NCBI GenBank assembly: GCA_022826005.1
Contig: JAJDVT010000070.1
Span: 62,001 to 126,000, forward strand
DNA: 64,000 bases
Origin: Gemmatimonadota bacterium
GTDB taxonomy: Bacteria; Gemmatimonadota; Gemmatimonadetes; Longimicrobiales; Gaopeijiaceae
Direction: 5' to 3'
The notes beneath the pieces are model-generated. The model did not search any database. It was not told the DNA's origin and was given only the letters and a program-made list of their open reading frames with translations. Positions 19,541-30,100 of the stretch are shown here, piece after piece. How positions within the stretch are numbered: the stretch's first letter is position 1; the number at the start of each line of letters is the position of its first letter. Both the position numbers and the translations under genes were made by a program.

Positions 19541-20956
19541 CAGCAGGAAGGGGCGGCTGCCGCGGAGCGCCGCCATCGGAAGGATCCAGAGGACGTACCA
19601 CGGATGGACCGTGGGTGACAGGAGCAACCCGGCCCCGAGGACCCACAGCAGCGCCCGTTCGACGCAGTAGCGACGCCAGGTCACCCACGCGATGACCGCG
19701 AGCACGAGGGCGGTGGCGGCGATGCGGGCCTGGACGGGGTCTCGCACGACCGCGGCAATCACCGCGAAGGCGCCTTCGTTGGCCGACCAGTGGCGGGCGT
19801 AGGCGCGCAGGCCTTCGGTGAGCGTGGCGAGGCCGACGGGTTCGAGGGGACCGACTCCGCCGAAGGCGCCGATGGCCGCGAAGGGGAGGTAGAGGGCGGC
19901 GCAGACGGCGGCGAATGCGACGAGGGTGGCCGGGCCGTGGCGGCGGACGAGGGCGGGCAGCGCCGCCGCCGGGGCGAACTTGACCAGGGTGGCGGCGGCG
20001 AGGAGGGTGCCGGAGAAGAGGGCGCCGGAGAAGGGAGTGCCGGAGAAGAGAGTCCGGGTGAGTGGGGCCCCGGCTGGTGGAGCGCCGCCCCGTTCGCGGC
20101 TAGTCGTCACGAGAATCAGCGCCGCAAGAAGGAAGAGGCCGACCGAGTCGAAGTGGGCGCTCCACGCCGTCTCGACGATCAGGAGGGGCGACCAGAGATA
20201 CCAGACGAGCACGGGGGCGGGGTTGCGGCCCGTGCGGCGGGCGATCCGGTGCAGGAGGAGGCCGCAGCCGAGATCGAAGCAGAGCCAGAGGAGCTTGGCG
20301 GCGATGATGGGGCCGCTGGCGAGGGCGACTTTGCCGCCGGTCGGGCCGAATGTGCCGCCGGCCAGGGCGCCCGCTCCAACGCTCCCTGTCGCCGTTCCGC
20401 CCAGCAGCGCCACCGCACCGAACAGCAGCTGGCTGAGCGGCGGGTAGATGGTCGGGACCTCGGGGTGGTTGATCTCCCCGTGCCAGGGGGTGCGCAGGGC
20501 TGCGAGGGCATCGTCGCCGGGTGGATGGGCGTAGGGATTGACACCCTGCGTCAGGAGGTGGCCGTCCCAGAGGTAGCGGTAGATGTCGTCGGAGAGCTCG
20601 GGCGCAAGCGGGAGGAGTGCGAGCCGGGCGAGGATGGCGACGGCCCAGATGAGGGCGATGGGGGTGGCGGGGCGGGTGGGGCGGTCAAGGATGGGTGCGC
20701 TCGCCGGGTGGCCGGGCGTGTTCGCGTGTCGGCGATCCGCCGGGGGCGCGGTCCCGCCGGCTGGCCGACCGCCTGCCGCGCGCGCGGCGGTGAGGCCCGC
20801 GGCCCCGTAGGCGAGGAATGCCGCCGCCGGGAGGAGGAGGCGGGGAAGGGGGAGGGGGATGCCGTCCAGCCAGCCGAAGGCCGCGAGGGCCGCGATGAGG
20901 AGGAGGCCGAGAAGGAGGATGAGCCCCGCTGACGAGTGTGCCGGTGGACCGCTCAT
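19292..20956 (-). CDS. Polytopic membrane glycosyltransferase (mannosyltransferase/DUF2029-like)
   Basis: Multi-TM; SDDIYRYLWDGHLLTQGVNPYAHPP; LVKFAPAAALPAL. Confidence 0.8.
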   Translation of the reverse strand: MSGPPAHSSAGLILLLGLLLIAALAAFGWLDGIPLPLPRLLLPAAAFLAYGAAGLTAARAAGGRPAGGTAPPADRRHANTPGHPASAPILDRPTRPATPIALIWAVAILARLALLPLAPELSDDIYRYLWDGHLLTQGVNPYAHPPGDDALAALRTPWHGEINHPEVPTIYPPLSQLLFGAVALLGGTATGSVGAGALAGGTFGPTGGKVALASGPIIAAKLLWLCFDLGCGLLLHRIARRTGRNPAPVLVWYLWSPLLIVETAWSAHFDSVGLFLLAALILVTTSRERGGAPPAGAPLTRTLFSGTPFSGALFSGTLLAAATLVKFAPAAALPALVRRHGPATLVAFAAVCAALYLPFAAIGAFGGVGPLEPVGLATLTEGLRAYARHWSANEGAFAVIAAVVRDPVQARIAATALVLAVIAWVTWRRYCVERALLWVLGAGLLLSPTVHPWYVLWILPMAALRGSRPFLLLGGLAFLGYWGLASYEATGVWPQPLWNRAAIWVPVWLTLLWGCLRRLPRPGTGGDPQPRRPANARSQPDRQVPSGEEPDEGQ

Positions 20957-21132
20957 GCTATATATGTTACTATATATTCATTACATGAAAATATACTATT
21001 CGATAAATTGACCTTCAGAAAATATCTCATTCCATATCGTTTTTCAGGCGAATCGCTGTTGGCTGGTCCTCAGTATAGGCCGACGTCACGGGCGGGCCAA
21101 TCGGTCGGAACACGAACGGCTTACCTTGGAGC

Positions 21133-21894
21133 ATGAATCGACAAACCGCGGAGCGGACCACGACCGTGGAGCGGCTGCTTCGCAGGACCGCCGTCCTGAT
21201 CCCAGCGCTCAACGAGGAGGAAGCGCTGCCCGCCGTCCTCGCGGAGCTCCCCATCGACCGTCTTCAGACCGTCGTGGTGGCGGACAACGGTTCCACCGAC
21301 CACACGGCTTCCATTGCGCGCGCGGCCGGTGCGACCGTCGTGCGGGAACCCCGGCGCGGCTACGGCGCCGCCTGCCTGGCCGGGATCGCGCATCTGGCCG
21401 CCCTCCCCACCCCGCCCCGCGCGGTCGCGTTCCTGGACGCCGACCACCCCGAGGACGCGGCCTCGCTGCCCCTCCTGCTCGACCCCCTCGCCCGGGGCGC
21501 CGACCTCGCCCTCGGGGTGCGCACCCACCCGGACGGCTCGCACGGCAACCTCCGCACGCACGCGCGGTGGGGAAACCGGGTCGTGCTCACCGCCACCCGG
21601 CTGCTCTTCGGCCACCGCTTCCAGGACCTGCCACCCTTCCGCGCGATCCGCTTCCCCGCCCTGCGACGCCTCGCAATGGACGACCGCGACTGGGGCTGGA
21701 CGCTCCAGATGCAGCTGCGCGCGGTGCGCCACGGCCTCGATATCGTCGAGATCCACGCCCCTCACGAGCCGCGCTCCCGGGGCCGGTCCAAGATCTCGGG
21801 CCGCCTGGGCATGTCGATCCGCGTCGGCGCGAAGATGTTCTACACGCTGGCGCGGGAGCGGGGGCGGGCAATGCCGACCGGACGCGGACCCTGA
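21133..21894 (+). CDS. Glycosyltransferase family 2 (DPM1/polyprenyl-phosphate type)
   Basis: VLIPALNEEEALPAVLAEL; VVADNGSTDHT; FLDADHPEDAASLPLLLDPL. Confidence 0.85.
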   Translation: MNRQTAERTTTVERLLRRTAVLIPALNEEEALPAVLAELPIDRLQTVVVADNGSTDHTASIARAAGATVVREPRRGYGAACLAGIAHLAALPTPPRAVAFLDADHPEDAASLPLLLDPLARGADLALGVRTHPDGSHGNLRTHARWGNRVVLTATRLLFGHRFQDLPPFRAIRFPALRRLAMDDRDWGWTLQMQLRAVRHGLDIVEIHAPHEPRSRGRSKISGRLGMSIRVGAKMFYTLARERGRAMPTGRGP

Positions 21895-21897
21895 TCC

Positions 21898-22003
21898 AGC
21901 CCGTGGATAGTGCCCCCGCGGCATGCGAGCGGCGATGCATCCGGGCTGATTCAACCCGGCGCCTCGCCCTGTCGGCTCGCGGGGCTTTATCCACGGATTG
22001 CCA
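21898..22003. repeat. Dispersed repeat, copy C (inverted orientation, central ~140 bp absent)
   Basis: Reverse complement aatccgtggataaagccccgcgag..gcgaggcgccgggtt-gaatca-gcccggatgcatcgccgctcg.atgccg..actatccacgggct aligns to both ends of copies A/B. Confidence 0.85.
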
Positions 22004-22056
22004 TAGATTCCATCCAGTCGGCCCGTTCAGCGAAACACCGCACGCACAACATCGTC

Positions 22057-22845
22057 ATGGACACCCCGGACACGAACCGGCAGCAGCCCGTCTTCCTGAC
22101 CGCCTGGTGGAGAAACCTCGTCATGCTCAACTACGAGGTCGATCCGGACATCGTGGCGCCCCTGGTCCCGCGGGGGATCGAACTCGACGAGTGGCAGGGC
22201 AGCACGCTCGTCAGCATCGTCGCCTTCGAATTCGCCGATGTGCGGATTCTGAACATGCCCGTTCCCTTCCACCGGCACTTCGAGGAAATCAACCTGCGCT
22301 TCTACGTCCGCCGACGGACCGCCGGTGGCTCACGCAGAGGCGTCGTCTTCATCAGGGAGCTGGTGCGTCTGCCGATCGTCTCCTTCCTGGCTCGGCGCTT
22401 CTACGGAGAACCCTACAGGACCGTGCCCATGGCGCGGCATTTCCGGCGCCATACCGTCACGCCCGTACCTCCGGGGGGAACACCACCGGCGCGCGCGACC
22501 ACCGTTCGCTATTCCTGGCGGCAAGACGGGAGGCGGCACCACGTCGAAGCGACTGCCGACACCGTGCGGGATCCCCGCCAGCCGGAACCGGGGAGCGAAG
22601 AAGAGTTCATCACCGACCACACCTACGGATACGGAACGCACCGCGGCCGGACCATCGAATACGTCGTCGAACACCCGCGCTGGCGCTACAGGAACCCGGC
22701 GAAGGCAGATCTCTACTGCACCGCCTCCACCCTGCGGAGCCTCTACGGAGAAGCCTTCGTTCCGTTCCTGCGGGAGCCCCGCTCTGCTCTTCTCGTCGAA
22801 GGTTCCCCTGTCACCGTACGGCGCCCGAGAGTGATCCGGGCCTGA
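22057..22845 (+). CDS. DUF2071 (YqjF-like) family protein
   Basis: PVFLTAWWRNLVMLNYEVDPDIVAPLVPRGIELDEWQGSTLVSIVAFEFADVRI..HFEEINLRFYVRR. Confidence 0.85.
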   Translation: MDTPDTNRQQPVFLTAWWRNLVMLNYEVDPDIVAPLVPRGIELDEWQGSTLVSIVAFEFADVRILNMPVPFHRHFEEINLRFYVRRRTAGGSRRGVVFIRELVRLPIVSFLARRFYGEPYRTVPMARHFRRHTVTPVPPGGTPPARATTVRYSWRQDGRRHHVEATADTVRDPRQPEPGSEEEFITDHTYGYGTHRGRTIEYVVEHPRWRYRNPAKADLYCTASTLRSLYGEAFVPFLREPRSALLVEGSPVTVRRPRVIRA

Positions 22846-22856
22846 GCCGGCTTCCT

Positions 22857-25646
22857 CTACTCCACCGCCAGCGGAATGATCCGCGCCCCGCGGTCCTCCA
22901 TCTCGGCCGCCATCGCCGGGTGGCAGGTGAAGATGAAGACCTGCCGCTCCTCGGCCACCCGCTCCAGGATCCCGAAGGCGCGGTCGCGGCGCCAGGCGTC
23001 CCAGTTCACCAGCGTCTCGTCCATGAAGAGGGGGAGGCGTTCGCGGTCGGCGTCGAGGTGGCTGATGATCGCGAGGCGCAGCGCCAGGTAGACCTGCTCC
23101 TTCGTGCCCTGCGAGAGCGCTTCGCCGACCTTGCGGGTCGCTGAGCCGCCGGGCTCCCGCAGGTAGAAGGACTCGTCGCCGGGGTCGCCGAGTTCGATCC
23201 GGTCGTAGCGGCCGCGGGTGACTTCGCCGAGGTAGCGGCCGGCGCGCTTGAGCAGTTCGGGCTGGTTCTCCTCGCGGAAACGCCGGTCGGCCTCGTGGAC
23301 CAGACGGGCCAGGAGGAAGGCACGGTCCCGGCCCTCCTTCGCTTCTCGCACCTGCTCCTTGAGGACCTCGATGCGGCCCTCGATGGTGTCGGCTGTCTCG
23401 CCGTCCTCGAGGTGCTCGATCTCGGTCCCCAGACGGGCGATCGTTCCCTGCAGCTCCTCGGCCCGGCGCGTCCGGTGCTCGCGGAGGGCCTGCAGTTCGT
23501 CCAGCGCTTCGCGCAATGTGTCCCAGCCCTCGCCATCCGCTTCGGCCGCGGCGATCTCGTCGGTAAGCCCGTCGAGCCCCGGATACGTCCGCTCCAGCTC
23601 CCGGCGCAGCTCCCCGGCGCTGCGCCAGCTCTCCAGCCGCTGGGCCGCAACCTCGGCGCCCCGGTCCGGATCGCCGTCTCCGAGCGCCGCAAGCCGCGCC
23701 TCGAGGTCGTGAAGCTCCTGCGCGGCTGCCGTCCCCGCAGCCCCGGCGTCCGCCCGCTCGGCTTCGATTCGCTCGAGCTGCCGCTCGGAGACCCGCGCTG
23801 CCTCCCGCGCCTTGAGCGCCGCGTCCAGGAGCGAACCCAGTACTCGCGCGGCTACCGGAGTCTCGCCGCCGGAGTGGTACGACAGCGCCTCACGCACCCG
23901 CGCGATCTCCCCGCCTGCGCGCTCCATCCTCTCGCGGCGGAACTCCGCCTCAAGCTTGCGCTCCCGCAGGCGCTCCGCGAGTTCGGCCATCTTCTCGATC
24001 CCGGCGGACAGGTCCGGCCCGGGAGCCTCCAGCAGCGGCTCCCGGATGGGGAGCCCGGCTACCATCGTCCGCACGGTCTCCTTCGCGTCCCCCTCCTTGC
24101 CCTTCAGCGCCTCGACCCTTTCGGACCGGCGTTTCTCGGCTTCCTCCACCGCGAGCCTGTACTGCCGGTAGCGAATGCTCCGGGCGACCCGCCCGGCCAG
24201 CGTGATCAGACCGCCGCCGCCGAAGAAGACAGCGGCGCTGGCCGCAAACGCCGCGGTGATGCGGGTTCCCCCGATTGTCTCGAACACGAAATCGGGGTAG
24301 AGGAACCCCCACGCCGCCAGCGCCAGTCCCCCGGCGAGCAGCACCACTCCGGCGGCGAGCGACGGCCAGCCGGGCTTCGTCAGCGGCGACGGCCGGATGG
24401 CCCCGTTCTCCTTGCCGGCCCGATGCGCCAACAGACTCTCCCGCGACTTGTGAGCGATCGCCACCTGTTCGCGAAGCTCCCCGGAGTCGACGCGGGCGCA
24501 GTCTTCTCGCGGAACCTCGTCCCAGGGCTCCGTGAAGAGCACCGCTCCCAGCTCCGCGCAACGCGCCTCCAGCGCGCGGACCTCGGCTTCCGACTCCTCC
24601 GCTTCCCGCTTCATCTCCGCCATCGCGGTCATATGGGCCACGGCTCGGCGAACATCCTCCTCGATCGCTGCCACCTTCTCGTAGCGGGCCTGGTAGTCCC
24701 GCACGCCTTCCGCACAAAGCGCCGCCTCGCGATCAAGCTGTTCGATCCTCGCTCCGGCCTCGGCGCGACGGGCGCGCAGCGCCTCGAGGCCGCCCGCAGG
24801 GTCCGCCGGAAGCCCCCCGGGCAAACCGCCATCCTCCGCTCCCGCGCCGTCGGCGGCCCGCCGGAGCTCCTCGATCCGTGCCAGCGCCCGCCGCACCGGG
24901 AGCAGACGGTTCAGGCGGTGTTCGAGGCGCTCGCGGCGTTCCTGTTCGCGCTCCTCCTCAGCGCGCAGCGCCTCCAGGGCCCCCTCGGCCTCCGCCCGCT
25001 CGGCCGCCTTGCCGCGCAGCATGCGGTCCAGTTCCAGCGCGTGACGCCGCCGATCGTTCAGGTCCGCGATTTCGCTGCGCAGCGCCCGCACGCGGGGGCG
25101 GCCGCGATTGTCGGGACGCCAGAGCTGGTTGGCCTCGGCCCCGAACTCGCCCGCGACCGTTCTGGCGGGCCGCACGTCCTTCACGCCCATCGCGCCGACC
25201 AGCCGGTCCTGTACCAGCGCCCAGCTCTCACCCTCGATCCGGGCCAGTTCGGCCAGCGTCAGCGCGTAGACCTGCCGGAAGACTCCCCGCGTCACGTGCT
25301 CCACCGCGGGCAGCCTCCGGTTGGCGAGGTTCAGGGCTCCATCGTCCGTCGCCATCTGCCCCGAGGGGGCCGACGTGAGCCGGCGGCGCACCTCCTGCTC
25401 GCCCCCGCCGTCCAGCCGGATGCGGCCGCGCCCCTCCGGGGAGCCGCCGGACCACGGCGTGTAGGGATGGCCCGCGCGGTTGGCCGGGTGAAAGCCGAAG
25501 AGCAAGGTCGTCAGGAAGGAGAAGAAGGTGGACTTGCCGCTCTCGTTGGGGCCGAGGACGACGACGATCGAGGGCAGCGCCTCCTCTCCGGTCGAGAGGT
25601 CCGCCAGGCACCCGTAGCGATCGATGCGGACGGACTCGAACCTCAT
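22857..25646 (-). CDS. AAA-family coiled-coil ATPase, YhaN/SbcC-like
   Basis: VVLGPNESGKSTFFSFLTTLLFGF Walker A; long coiled coil; LSQGTKEQVYLALRLAI signature; DETLVNWD. Confidence 0.88.
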   Translation of the reverse strand: MRFESVRIDRYGCLADLSTGEEALPSIVVVLGPNESGKSTFFSFLTTLLFGFHPANRAGHPYTPWSGGSPEGRGRIRLDGGGEQEVRRRLTSAPSGQMATDDGALNLANRRLPAVEHVTRGVFRQVYALTLAELARIEGESWALVQDRLVGAMGVKDVRPARTVAGEFGAEANQLWRPDNRGRPRVRALRSEIADLNDRRRHALELDRMLRGKAAERAEAEGALEALRAEEEREQERRERLEHRLNRLLPVRRALARIEELRRAADGAGAEDGGLPGGLPADPAGGLEALRARRAEAGARIEQLDREAALCAEGVRDYQARYEKVAAIEEDVRRAVAHMTAMAEMKREAEESEAEVRALEARCAELGAVLFTEPWDEVPREDCARVDSGELREQVAIAHKSRESLLAHRAGKENGAIRPSPLTKPGWPSLAAGVVLLAGGLALAAWGFLYPDFVFETIGGTRITAAFAASAAVFFGGGGLITLAGRVARSIRYRQYRLAVEEAEKRRSERVEALKGKEGDAKETVRTMVAGLPIREPLLEAPGPDLSAGIEKMAELAERLRERKLEAEFRRERMERAGGEIARVREALSYHSGGETPVAARVLGSLLDAALKAREAARVSERQLERIEAERADAGAAGTAAAQELHDLEARLAALGDGDPDRGAEVAAQRLESWRSAGELRRELERTYPGLDGLTDEIAAAEADGEGWDTLREALDELQALREHRTRRAEELQGTIARLGTEIEHLEDGETADTIEGRIEVLKEQVREAKEGRDRAFLLARLVHEADRRFREENQPELLKRAGRYLGEVTRGRYDRIELGDPGDESFYLREPGGSATRKVGEALSQGTKEQVYLALRLAIISHLDADRERLPLFMDETLVNWDAWRRDRAFGILERVAEERQVFIFTCHPAMAAEMEDRGARIIPLAVE

Positions 25647-26893
25647 TCCCGGCCCCCCGCGGTCTCCAGCATGCGCTCCAGTATCTCCGCCTCACTGCCC
25701 GCGAGGAGGCGGCGCACGTAGTCGCCCACCGTGGCGTCGCGCTCGGGGTCGAAGCCGGCGAGATCGGTCTCGGCGACCTCGAAGTCCTCGCCTCCGCCCG
25801 CGACCTCCCGGCAGAGGCGCAGCGTTGCGCCCAGCACGTCCCGGCGGTCCACGTGCTCTTCGGGCCGCACCCTGGGATGAACCCGCGCGCGCACCTCGGC
25901 GCCGACGGCGCCCAGCCTCGCCGCGACCTCGTCCTCGATCGTCTCCAGCTCCTGGGGCTCCCGCAGCTGGCGCCAGATCGGCGACGGCCCGGTGAGCTCC
26001 ACCGCCACCATCCACTCGGCGCCCTCGCTGGGCGCGTCGGCGGCCCGGGCTTCATCCCACGCGCGCACCACCTCCCCGGCGACCTCGTCGAGCGTGGTCG
26101 CGTCGGCCAGGGTGGACACGGCCAGCTTCTCCCACCGCACCGGCGCGAACTCCCGGAACTCCACGGCCGGGCGCGCAGGGTCGCCGAGGTCGACGAGGAG
26201 GCCGCCCTTCGGCCCCGTCTCGCGGGGGCTCCGACCCTGCAGGTTGCCGCAGTAGTGGACGGGGGGGTCGCCGGAGAGCTCCTGGCGGAGGTGGACGTGG
26301 CCGAGCGCCCAGTAGTGGAAGCCGGCGGTCCGGAGATGTTCCAGGGCGGAGGGGGCATAGGCGCGGTGCGCCTGCCGGGCGGTGGCGGTGGCGACCTGGG
26401 TGTGCAGGAGGGCCACCTGGGGAACGCGCGTGTCCGGGGCCGGCGCGAGGCGGCGGGACAGGTCGCCGGTTTCGTGGGCGGTGGCGTGTCCCGCGCCGGT
26501 GACGTGGCCCGCCAACTCGCCCGTGCGGCCGTGGACGGGGACCGTGACGGGATCTCCCCGGGCGATGACGGTGACGCCGCCGGGCCAGTCGAGGCCGGTT
26601 GCGCGGTGGCCGGTGCCGGGGTCGTGATTGCCGGTGGCGTAGACGACCTGGATGCCCGCGTCCGCCAGGCGGCCAAGATGTTGCAGCAGGAACCGCTCGG
26701 TCTCGAAGGACAGATGGGGGCCGTCGAAGAGATCCCCGGCGATCAGCAGCGCGTCCACCTCTTCGGCAAGGGCGGTGCTGACGCAGCGCTCGAGCGCCTC
26801 GAGGGAAGCGTGCCGCAGGCGGCTGCGCAGGGCGTCGGGGCGGCCCGCGAACGCCGTGTCGAGGTGTACATCCGAGATGTGGATGAAGCGCAA
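25643..26893 (-). CDS. Metallophosphoesterase DNA repair exonuclease, YhaO/SbcD-like
   Basis: LRFIHISDVHLDTAFAG; LLIAGDLFDG; YATGNHDPG; TTG start at 26893 proposed (no ATG near the domain start). Confidence 0.82.
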   Translation of the reverse strand: MRFIHISDVHLDTAFAGRPDALRSRLRHASLEALERCVSTALAEEVDALLIAGDLFDGPHLSFETERFLLQHLGRLADAGIQVVYATGNHDPGTGHRATGLDWPGGVTVIARGDPVTVPVHGRTGELAGHVTGAGHATAHETGDLSRRLAPAPDTRVPQVALLHTQVATATARQAHRAYAPSALEHLRTAGFHYWALGHVHLRQELSGDPPVHYCGNLQGRSPRETGPKGGLLVDLGDPARPAVEFREFAPVRWEKLAVSTLADATTLDEVAGEVVRAWDEARAADAPSEGAEWMVAVELTGPSPIWRQLREPQELETIEDEVAARLGAVGAEVRARVHPRVRPEEHVDRRDVLGATLRLCREVAGGGEDFEVAETDLAGFDPERDATVGDYVRRLLAGSEAEILERMLETAGGRE

Positions 26894-27129
26894 GGGCGGC
26901 TCCGGCGTTGGACGACGTTCGACCGCACGGCTGGACCACGGTGCGGCCCCGGCCGGCGGTTCCGGCGTCGGGTGCGATCTGCCCCCGAAAGGTAACGTCT
27001 GGCGGTGCGCGGGGTGGTTGGGTAATCTTCTGTCATGACCCCCTCGCTGATCCGATCCACACGGTGCCCGGCGCCGTCGGCAGCGCCCGCCTCCACCGCC
27101 TGAGGCGTGGACTCCAACCCCGTGAGGCG

Positions 27130-30100
27130 ATGACTCCAGCGGAAGGCGTGGAACAGTCGGCTGGCCGGGCATCCGGAGCCCCCGCGGCCCCAGGGGTAGA
27201 CACCCCCGAGAAGTCGCAGGTGATTGAAGCCGTGCTGGCCATCCTCCGCGAGGAGGTGGACGACGACCGCTACCGGTTGCTGGCAAAGTTCGTCCCGTTC
27301 TTTCTCGGCAAGGCCCCGGCCGACCTGCTGGAGGAGCGGAGCACCGGGCACCTGGCCAAGATGTGTCACAATTCCTTCCGCTTCCTCGATCGGAGCCGGC
27401 CGGACCGTGTGGATGTCGAGGTGCTGAATCCGAAGGAATCGGCGACGGGCTGGTATGCTCCGGTCACCATCGTCCGCACCAACATCTCCGAGCGTCCCTT
27501 CATCGTTGATTCGATCCGCGAATTCCTCCATTCGCAGGAGCGGCGGATCGCGCACCTGGTCTATCCGCTGATGACCGTGAAGCGGGACGCGGACGGTTGG
27601 ATCACCGATCTGCTGCCCCCTGGCGAGCGCACCCGCACCGAGTCGATGGTCTACGCCGAGGTCACGCGCGTCGAAGACCCGGAGATGCTCGAGTCGCTGC
27701 GCGAGGAGACGGCCCGCCGGCTCGAGGACGTGGTCAAGGCGACCGACGACTTCGGCCTCATGGTGGACAAGATCGGCGATGTGGTCTCCGAGCTGAGTTT
27801 CCGCATGCGCGACCTGCGCGAACAACGTGAAGAGTTCCGCGAAATCCAGGCGTTCCTGCGCTGGCTCAGGGACGGCGGCTTCGTCTTTCTCGGTTATCGG
27901 TCCTATGCCTTCGCTCCAGAGGAACCGGGCGGGGAATTGTCGGTGATGATCGAACACGGATCGGGTCTCGGCATCCTGCAGGACGACGAGGATTCGGCCT
28001 ATGCGCGCCCGGTGCCGATGAGCGAACTCCCGCCGGAGATGCAGGAACGCGCGCTGTCGGGCCCGCTCCTGATCATCAGCAAGACCAATGCCGAATCCAC
28101 CGTTCACCGCCGCGCGCGGATGGACTACATCGGCATCAAGAAGCTGCGCTCCGACGGTTCGGTTGCGGGTGAGCACAGGTTCCTGGGGCTCTTCACCTCC
28201 GCCGCCTACGCCGAGCCCGCGCAGGACATACCGATCCTCCGACAGAAGCTGACCGCCGTCCTCGCAGCCTCGGGGCTCGCGGAGGGATCGCACGACTACA
28301 AGGAGGTCATCACGATCTTCGGCTCGCTCCCGAAGGAGGAACTCTTCCTCGCCTCGGCGGACGAGATCCTGGATGAAATCCGCACGATCCTGATCCGCTA
28401 CAACACGGCCGAAGTCTTCGTGTCGGTCCGGCGCGACGCACTGGGGCGGGGCGTCTCGATCATGGTTGTGCTCCCGCGCAACCGATTCTCCGGCAGCTTC
28501 CGCCGGGAATTCGAGAGCTGGCTGGTAACCCGCTACTCCGCGGAGATCCTGAACTATCACCTGGCGATGAGCGCCGGCGACCAGGCCCGCCTGCACTTCT
28601 ACCTCGGCGGCCCTCCCGAACGGCTCGCCGAGGCGGACGGCGAGGAGCTTACCGCGACGGTTGCCGACCTGACCCGCTCCTGGCTCGACGAGGTGCGCGA
28701 TCTGCTGGCCGGGATCCGTCCCCCCGACGAGGCCCGCCAGCTCGCCAGGTACTACGAGCGTGCCTTCGCACCCGAATACAAGGCCGCGAACGATCCTCGG
28801 GTGGCGGTGCGGGACATCGAGGAACTCGAGGCGATGCGACTGGACGGCCGCACGGAGTCGGTGCGCTTCTTCGAAGATCATTCCGACGGCGGCAAATGCG
28901 AGCTGAAGGTCTACATCAAGCACCACCAGATCATCCTGTCGGACTTCATGCCGGTGTTGGAAAACTGCGGACTCCGGGTTATCGCGGTCGCACCGTTCGA
29001 ACTGCGTGAGGAGGGCAAGGAGGACTCGGTCATCTACAGCTTCGATGTCCAGAACTCGGAGGGAGAACACCTGGACGTTGAGGGCCGGGCGGATGTGCTG
29101 TCGGAGACGATCCTGGCAGTGCGGGCCGGCGACGCCAGCAACGACGGATTCAACCGGCTGGTGCAGCGCACGGGGATGGCCTGGCGGGAGGTCGACGTGC
29201 TGCGCGCCTACGCCAGCTACGCCTTCCAGGTCGGCGCGGTCCCCAGCCGGCAGGTGCTCCCGACGGCGCTGGACAGCTATCCCGCCATCGGGGAACTCCT
29301 CTTCCGGCTGTTTGAGGTCCGCTTCGATCCCGACAGGCCGGACCGGATCGAGGACCGGGAAAAGAAGGTCGCGGAGCTCAAGAGTCTCCTCACCCAGGAG
29401 CTGGTCGCGGTGAGTTCGCTCGCTCACGACCGCGCGTTGCGCGCGTACCAGACCGTGATCCTGGCGACGATCCGCACCAACTACTACCGGAACGGGGCGC
29501 GCGCGCCCACCCGCCGTTCGGGGGGCGTGCCGTACGTCTCCTTCAAGTTCGACAGCGAGCAGTTGCAGGCGGTTTCGAAGAGCCGCCTGAAGTACGAAGT
29601 GTGGGTGCGCTCGTCGCGCATGGAGGGGATCCACCTGCGTGGTGCCGCCGTGGCGCGCGGGGGGATTCGCCACTCCGACCGTCCGGACGACTTCCGCACC
29701 GAGGTCATGGGCCTCGTCAACACGCAGGTGGTCAAGAACGCGCTGATCGTGCCGAGCGGCTCCAAGGGCGGGTTTGTCTGCCTGCACTCGCTGCCGACAC
29801 GGGACGAGATGGCGCACGAGGCGAAGGAGCAATACCGCACGCTGATGCGGGGGCTGCTCGACATCACCGACGACCTGAAGGGTGCCGCCGCGCCCCCGGA
29901 GGGCGTCATCCGCTACGACGGATTCGACCCCTACCTGGTCGTGGCCGCCGACAAGGGGACGGCCCCCTTCTCGGACACCGCCAACGCGATCGCCGCCGAG
30001 TACGGCTTCTGGCTGGACGATGCCTTCGCGTCCGGCGGCTCGAACGGGTACGACCACAAGGAGGTGGGGATCACCGCCCGGGGCGCCTGGGAGTCGGTCA

